From assembly GCA_016292745.1 (NCBI GenBank), contig JAEDFO010000028.1, positions 1 through 28,141 of the forward strand: a DNA stretch of 28,141 nt, read 5' to 3'. The stretch is from Muribaculaceae bacterium (GTDB lineage Bacteria; Bacteroidota; Bacteroidia; Bacteroidales; Muribaculaceae). The translations under genes and the position numbers were made by a program. This document shows positions 24,018 through 28,141 of this stretch, one piece after another (the first letter of the stretch is position 1; each line of letters opens with the position of its first letter). The notes beneath the pieces are model-generated. The model was not told where the DNA came from and ran no database searches. It saw nothing but the letters and a program-made list of their open reading frames with translations.

Positions 24018-24488
24018 ATGGACATTAACGAAGCAAGCGACAAATTCAAGGAAGAGGCTATTGCCCCGATGCATACAGCCGAACACATCCTCAACGGAAC
24101 AATGGACCGAATGTGGCACTGCGGACGTGCTGTAAGTTCGCACGTAGAGCGTAAGAAAAGCAAACTCGACTACCGCATGTCTGCTCCGTTATCTGCCGAA
24201 CAAGTGGCCGAAGTGGAGAAAAAGGTTAACGAGGTGATAAAAGCGCACCTCGACGTGAGCGAGGAATTTGCCTCGCAACAACAGGTGGCTGAACGTTTCG
24301 ACCTGAAGAGACTGCCCGACGATGCCACCGAAACTGTGAGAATTGTGCACGTGGGCAACTACGACGAATGCCTGTGTGTGGGCCGACACGTGAGCAACAC
24401 TTGCGAAATTGGCAGATTCAGAATCTCAAGCACACGTTTCGACAACGGGATGTTCCGAATTGTGTTCCGTCTCGACTATCCTGATTAG
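24018..24488 (+). CDS. Freestanding AlaX-like tRNA-editing domain protein
   Basis: This 156-residue protein consists only of the second additional domain (SAD) found in alanyl- and threonyl-tRNA synthetases. The zinc site is visible: HTAEH (H19, H23) and CxxxH (C120, H124, within CVGRHVSNTCEIGRF). In AlaX proteins this domain hydrolyses tRNA(Ala) wrongly charged with Ser or Gly. There is no catalytic synthetase domain and no glycine-rich motif of longer AlaX forms, so it is the short type. It has its own promoter and is followed 17 bases later by the lactonase-like gene. Editing is inferred from the family; the specific tRNA is unknown. Confidence 0.85.
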   Translation: MDINEASDKFKEEAIAPMHTAEHILNGTMDRMWHCGRAVSSHVERKKSKLDYRMSAPLSAEQVAEVEKKVNEVIKAHLDVSEEFASQQQVAERFDLKRLPDDATETVRIVHVGNYDECLCVGRHVSNTCEIGRFRISSTRFDNGMFRIVFRLDYPD

Positions 24489-24505
24489 AATAAATAACAA
24501 TACCG

Positions 24506-25630
24506 ATGAAAACTTCAAAAATAATGATTGCAGCAACAATTGCAGCCTCGGCGCTGGCATCGTGCAACCAATCGGACAACAACAGCATCATGTATCTCAG
24601 CGTGGGTTCGTACGCTCCTGCCGACTCGGCCGGCATTGCCATCTATGCCTTCAACTGCACCGACGGTTCGGCAACACGCCTCAGCGACACCCGCGGCATT
24701 GCCAACCCATCATATCAAGCAGTGTGCGCCGACAAGAACTGGCTGTGCTCGGTGAGCGAAACCGGCGATGACAAGGCCGCGCTTGTGGCTTATCGATTTA
24801 ACCGTGACAATGCAGCGCTTGAGGAAATCAACCGTCTAACCGTCGACGGAGCCGACCCGTGCTATGTGTGGGTCGACTCGAAACGGAGGTTGGCTGTAAC
24901 TGCCAACTATTCGGGTGGCAGCATTACAGCCATCGGCATAAATCCAGACGGTTCGCTCGCAAACAAGCGGGTGATATCGTTCACTGGAAGCTCGGTCGAC
25001 ACTGTCAGGCAGGCCAAGCCTCACCTGCACTGCACATATGCATCGCCCGATGAAAGGTTTCTTTTTGCCAACGACCTTGGCACCGACAGCATTCACGGCT
25101 TCGGCATCATCGACACCGGCAACTCTCTGGCACTGGAAACTCTGGCAGACCCATCGATAATGCTTACCGGCGGCGAAGGACCGCGCCACACCGAATTTCA
25201 CCCAAACGGACGCTTTGCCTACGTGATAGGCGAACTCTCGGGCAACGTGACCACCATGCAATATGCCAACGGCAAATTCACCGTCGTTCAAAGCATTGAG
25301 GCCGACTCGCTCCACGCTTCGGGAAGCGCCGACATCCACATTTCGCCCGACGGCAGATTCCTATATGCATCGAATCGATTGAAAGGCGACGGAATAGCCA
25401 TCTTTGCCATCAATGCCACCGACGGCACACTCACGAAGGTGGGATACCAGCCAACCGGCATCCATCCGCGCAACTTCATCATCACGCCCGACGGACGCTT
25501 TTTGCTGTGCGCTTGCCGCGACAGCAACGTCATCCAGGTGTTTTCCATCAACCCTGCATCAGGATTGCTGGTCGACACTCACCGCGACATCGCATTCAGC
25601 AAACCGGTGTGTCTAAAGCTTTTCAGATAG
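24506..25630 (+). CDS. Lactonase-family seven-bladed beta-propeller lipoprotein
   Basis: This 374-residue protein has a lipoprotein signal (MKTSKIMIAATIAASALASC, Cys at residue 20). The rest matches the lactonase (YbhE/muconate cycloisomerase-like) propeller family: NPSYQAVCADKNWLCSVSE, PCYVWVDSKRRLAVTANYSGGS, KPHLHCTYASPDERFLFANDLGTD, GPRHTEFHPNGRFAYVIGELS, and the end blade FIITPDGRFLLCACRDSN. Each blade ends in a DGRF-type turn. Cytoplasmic homologues hydrolyse 6-phosphogluconolactone. This one is exported and lipid-anchored, so that substrate is unlikely, and an extracellular sugar lactone or a binding role is more plausible. It follows the AlaX-like gene in one operon and ends at a bidirectional terminator. 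Confidence 0.87.
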   Translation: MKTSKIMIAATIAASALASCNQSDNNSIMYLSVGSYAPADSAGIAIYAFNCTDGSATRLSDTRGIANPSYQAVCADKNWLCSVSETGDDKAALVAYRFNRDNAALEEINRLTVDGADPCYVWVDSKRRLAVTANYSGGSITAIGINPDGSLANKRVISFTGSSVDTVRQAKPHLHCTYASPDERFLFANDLGTDSIHGFGIIDTGNSLALETLADPSIMLTGGEGPRHTEFHPNGRFAYVIGELSGNVTTMQYANGKFTVVQSIEADSLHASGSADIHISPDGRFLYASNRLKGDGIAIFAINATDGTLTKVGYQPTGIHPRNFIITPDGRFLLCACRDSNVIQVFSINPASGLLVDTHRDIAFSKPVCLKLFR

Positions 25631-25652
25631 ATTTCAACAGCATTTGCACATA

Positions 25653-25691
25653 AAAAAGCAGGAACCTTACACTTTTAGGCTCCTGCTTTTT
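25653..25691. terminator. Bidirectional terminator
   Basis: Perfect 11-base arms (25653-25663 with 25681-25691) carry A and T runs at the outer ends, between the lactonase-like gene (plus) and typA (minus). Confidence 0.9.
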
Positions 25692-25712
25692 ATACTACGA
25701 TTTGAGTAGCTA

Positions 25713-27515
25713 TCAGTTGTTACGGTTGGCGCGCTTACGCTCAAGATCATCGAGAATTATTTTGCGCAGACGGATGTGGTTTGGAGTAACCTCAACATAT
25801 TCGTCTTCCTTGATATATTCGAGAGCTTCCTCAAGACTGAACACCACCGGCGGAATAATGCGGGCCTTCTCGTCGGAACCCGAAGCACGGGTGTTGGTAA
25901 GCTTCTTCGACTTGGTGACATTCACCACAATATCGCCTTCCTTGGCGTTCTCTCCCACAATCTGTCCGGCATAGACCTCCTCTTGAGGGAATATGAAGAA
26001 GCGGCCACGGTCCTGAAGCTTGTCGAGGGCATAAGCATAAGCCGTTCCAGCCTCCATAGCTATGAGCGAGCCATTGGTGCGGCGCTCAATGTCGCCCTTC
26101 CATGGCTGGTATTCAAGGAAGCGGTGCGACATGATTGCCTCGCCGGCCGAACCGGTGAGCACATTGCTGCGCAAGCCAATGATACCACGCGATGGTATGT
26201 TGAAGTCGATAAGGATACGGTCGTTCTGGGTCTGCATCGACACCATCTCGCCTCGGCGACGAGTTACCATATCGATTACCTTGCTTGAATATTCCTCGGG
26301 CACATTAATCGAAAGCACCTCGATAGGTTCGCACTTTACGCCGTCGATTTCCTTGATGATAACCTGCGGCTGACCAACTTGCAGCTCGTAACCCTCACGA
26401 CGCATGGTTTCGATGAGGATTGACAGATGAAGTACACCACGGCCAAACACACGCCAAGCATCCTCACGCTCGGTGCGCTCAACGCGCAGCGCCAGATTCT
26501 TGTCGAGCTCACGGGTAAGGCGGTCGGCAATGTGACGTGTGGTTACATATTTGCCGTCCTTGCCGAAGAATGGCGAGTCGTTGATGGTGAAAGTCATCGA
26601 CATTGTAGGTTCGTCGATGGCAATGCGTGGCAGCGGCTCTGGATTGTCGTAAAGCGAAATGGTATCGCCGATTTCGAATCCTTCGAGGCCCACCATTGCG
26701 CAAATGTCGCCCGAACTTACGCTCTCCACTCGTTTGCGGGCCATTCCCTCGAAAGTGTGGAGTTCCTTGATGCGCTGACGCACCACCGAACCATCTTTCT
26801 TGCACAGGCCAACATCCATACCCTCGCGGAGGGTGCCACGGTGCACACGGCCCACTGCTATACGGCCAACGTACGAACTGTAGTCGAGCGAAGTGATAAG
26901 CAATTGCGGATCACCCTCGAGTACTTTAGGCTCAGGGATATATTTTATGATTGCATCGAGCAGCGGAGTGATGTTGTCGGTAGGATGTTCCCACGAAGTA
27001 CTCATCCAGTTCTGTTTGGCCGAACCGTATAGCGTAGGGAAATCCAGCTGGTCCTCGGAGGCATCGAGGTTACACATTAGGTCGAATACCATTTCGTTCA
27101 CCTCGTCGGGACGGCAGTTCGGCTTATCAACCTTGTTCACCACTACTACCGGCTTCAGTCCCATCTGGATTGCCTTCTGTAGCACGAAACGCGTTTGTGG
27201 CATCGGGCCCTCGAAAGCATCGACGAGCAGCAGACAGCCGTCGGCCATGTTGAGCACACGCTCAACCTCGCCACCGAAGTCAGCGTGCCCCGGAGTGTCG
27301 ATAATGTTAATCTTATAGTCTTTATACGTGATGGAAACGTTTTTCGAGAGGATAGTAATGCCTCGCTCACGCTCCAAATCGTTATTGTCGAGAATTAATT
27401 CGCCTGCGTTCTGGTTCTCGCGAAACAGATGCCCGGCAAGTAACATCTTATCTACCAGCGTAGTCTTGCCATGATCGACATGGGCGATGATGGCAACGTT
27501 TCTAATCTTTTGCAT
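25713..27515 (-). CDS. typA: Ribosome-associated GTPase TypA/BipA
   Basis: At 600 residues this is the normal length. It is a translation-factor GTPase related to EF-G that acts in 50S assembly and stress responses. The G1 loop is AHVDHGKT at residues 11-18. G2 lies in ERERGITI, G3 is DTPGH, G4 is NKVD and G5 is in the SAKQN segment. Domains II and III follow, then the BipA-specific C-terminal domain (RGIIGLRSNVLTGSAGEAIMSHRF). The frame extends to 27578, but the promoter at 27536-27566 lies inside that extension, so MQKIRNVAII at 27515 is the start. It is divergent from rpsO. Confidence 0.97.
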   Translation of the reverse strand: MQKIRNVAIIAHVDHGKTTLVDKMLLAGHLFRENQNAGELILDNNDLERERGITILSKNVSITYKDYKINIIDTPGHADFGGEVERVLNMADGCLLLVDAFEGPMPQTRFVLQKAIQMGLKPVVVVNKVDKPNCRPDEVNEMVFDLMCNLDASEDQLDFPTLYGSAKQNWMSTSWEHPTDNITPLLDAIIKYIPEPKVLEGDPQLLITSLDYSSYVGRIAVGRVHRGTLREGMDVGLCKKDGSVVRQRIKELHTFEGMARKRVESVSSGDICAMVGLEGFEIGDTISLYDNPEPLPRIAIDEPTMSMTFTINDSPFFGKDGKYVTTRHIADRLTRELDKNLALRVERTEREDAWRVFGRGVLHLSILIETMRREGYELQVGQPQVIIKEIDGVKCEPIEVLSINVPEEYSSKVIDMVTRRRGEMVSMQTQNDRILIDFNIPSRGIIGLRSNVLTGSAGEAIMSHRFLEYQPWKGDIERRTNGSLIAMEAGTAYAYALDKLQDRGRFFIFPQEEVYAGQIVGENAKEGDIVVNVTKSKKLTNTRASGSDEKARIIPPVVFSLEEALEYIKEDEYVEVTPNHIRLRKIILDDLERKRANRNN

Positions 27516-27535
27516 ACCTATTTTATTACAAAGTG

Positions 27536-27566
27536 CAAAGATAGTGCAAAGGCGGCACGCAACAAA
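27536..27566 (-). promoter_or_regulatory. Promoter of typA
   Basis: On the minus strand TTTG (27563-27566), 19 bases, then TATCTTTG (27536-27543), an exact TAnnTTTG, 20 bases before the ATG. Confidence 0.65.
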
Positions 27567-27638
27567 AATATTGTGCAAGTTTTAGCAAATTACATCAACA
27601 AAAAATCGGAAAACATTTCATAGATAAAAATAAATGCT

Positions 27639-27646
27639 TACCTTTG
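27639..27646 (+). promoter_or_regulatory. Promoter -7 element (TACCTTTG) of rpsO
   Basis: Exact TAnnTTTG, 41 bases before the rpsO ATG. A weak -33 (TTTC at 27616-27619) is 19 bases upstream. Confidence 0.6.
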
Positions 27647-27687
27647 CACCCACATAATTTTTTATTAACTAAACAAATCTCGAAAGA

Positions 27688-27963
27688 ATGCATTTAAGTT
27701 CTGAAGAAAAGAAAGAGGTCTTCGCGACCTACGGAGCGTCCAATACTGATACTGGCTCACCAGAGTCCCAGATTGCATTATTCTCTCTCCGTATCGCGCA
27801 TCTTACTGCTCACCTGAAGCAGAATCATAAGGACCATACAACTGAACGCGCCCTGAAGATGCTTGTAGGTAAGCGTCGTCGCCTGCTTGACTACCTTATC
27901 AAGAAGGACATCAACCGCTACCGTGCCATCATCGCCAAGAAGGAGCTCGGAATCAGAAAGTAA
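27688..27963 (+). CDS. rpsO: 30S ribosomal protein S15
   Basis: At 91 residues this is within the usual 88-91. S15 binds the central domain of 16S rRNA early in 30S assembly. Conserved segments are visible: TDTGSPESQIALFSLRIAHLTAHLKQNHKDH in the first half, then RRLLDYLIKKDINRYRAIIAKKELGIRK. The short leader may allow feedback on its own mRNA, as in other bacteria, but I saw no clear structure for that. It is monocistronic and followed by a terminator. Confidence 0.98.
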   Translation: MHLSSEEKKEVFATYGASNTDTGSPESQIALFSLRIAHLTAHLKQNHKDHTTERALKMLVGKRRRLLDYLIKKDINRYRAIIAKKELGIRK

Positions 27964-27997
27964 TTGCCTCTCCAAGCAATTACGTTCAAAGCACAAA

Positions 27998-28029
27998 AGG
28001 ATTGCATCAACCGATGCAGTCCTTTTTTT
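27998..28029 (+). terminator. Rho-independent terminator of rpsO
   Basis: Arms 27998-28008 and 28013-28023 pair over 11 bases (one G-U) with a four-base loop, then seven T. A further inverted repeat TAATTGC/GCAATTA (27961-27967 with 27976-27982) overlaps the rpsO stop. Confidence 0.9.
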
Positions 28030-28057
28030 CGCACAAATGTCGACATCATAATACACC

Positions 28058-28083
28058 AAAGGCTGGCTTTATGGCCAGCCTTT
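28058..28083. terminator. Terminator hairpin of the gene entering from the right edge
   Basis: Perfect ten-base arms (28058-28067 with 28074-28083). On the minus strand the stem ends in TTT, and it lies 24 bases after the stop of the partial minus-strand gene. The T run is short. Confidence 0.6.
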
Positions 28084-28106
28084 AATGTATATGGGATTAG
28101 TTGGGA

Positions 28107-28141
28107 TTATGCCTTTACACGACCAACGTATGAACCGTCGC
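28107..28141 (-). CDS. Last ten codons of a minus-strand gene (5' part outside the window)
   Basis: A minus-strand frame enters from the right edge and ends in DGSYVGRVKA followed by TAA at 28107-28109. A terminator-like hairpin stands just after it. Ten residues are too few to name the protein. Confidence 0.45.
   Translation of the reverse strand, partial: DGSYVGRVKA

Noticed and set aside
1..28141. CRISPR array, insertion sequence, prophage, tRNA or rRNA genes
   Set aside because: No spaced direct repeats, transposase or integrase genes, terminal repeats, or recognisable tRNA or rRNA sequence were found on reading the window.

Overview
The window reads as a chromosomal segment of a gut-type Bacteroidales bacterium, most like Muribaculaceae or a close relative. 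That placement is inferred from protein style, not from a search. Four things support it. (1) At least twelve intergenic regions carry the Bacteroidota promoter -7 element TAnnTTTG at the expected place. (2) Start codons generally lack a Shine-Dalgarno sequence. (3) One exported protein ends in a domain resembling a type IX secretion sorting domain. (4) The gene content (ECF sigma operon, GDP-fucose genes, surface glycan enzymes) is typical. No IS element, prophage, CRISPR array, rRNA or tRNA was found. Genes are dense, and no gap between genes exceeds about 220 bases.

Layout. At 1-437 lies the tail of an unidentified protein with its terminator. At 593-2572 is a secreted glycoside-hydrolase-like protein that converges on, and overlaps by 4 bases, a ZupT-type metal transporter (minus strand). 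At 3455-4919 is an ECF sigma factor / membrane protein / Spy-like periplasmic protein operon. At 5136-8773 are an exported type I pullulanase and a beta-helix protein, separated by a striking four-copy inverted box array. A bidirectional terminator then separates these from a flavin reductase-rubredoxin fusion (minus).

At 9656-11311 is an acyl-CoA synthetase. At 11452-14565 is a three-gene operon: cardiolipin synthase, an endonuclease-I-fold exported protein that seems to have lost its catalytic motif, and an Ig-like lipoprotein whose start overlaps the stop of the gene before it. Next on the minus strand are grpE-dnaJ and ispE, with ispE divergent from dnaB.

From 23893 back to 19042 runs a long minus-strand cluster: gmd, fcl (GDP-fucose synthesis), a glycerophosphodiester phosphodiesterase, a membrane glycosyltransferase, radC, and a possible 30-residue membrane peptide. 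Divergent from it are a freestanding AlaX-like tRNA-editing protein and a lactonase-fold lipoprotein. The window closes with typA/bipA (minus), rpsO (plus) and the last ten codons of a minus-strand gene.

Most genes are ordinary housekeeping or envelope/carbohydrate functions. No complete new defence or mobile system is evident. The most unusual features are the four-box palindrome before the beta-helix gene, the eroded endonuclease with its coupled lipoprotein, and the small membrane ORF after radC. Promoter positions also show that several long reading frames start too far upstream; the starts given here (zupT, dnaB, gmd, typA, ispE) are corrected accordingly.
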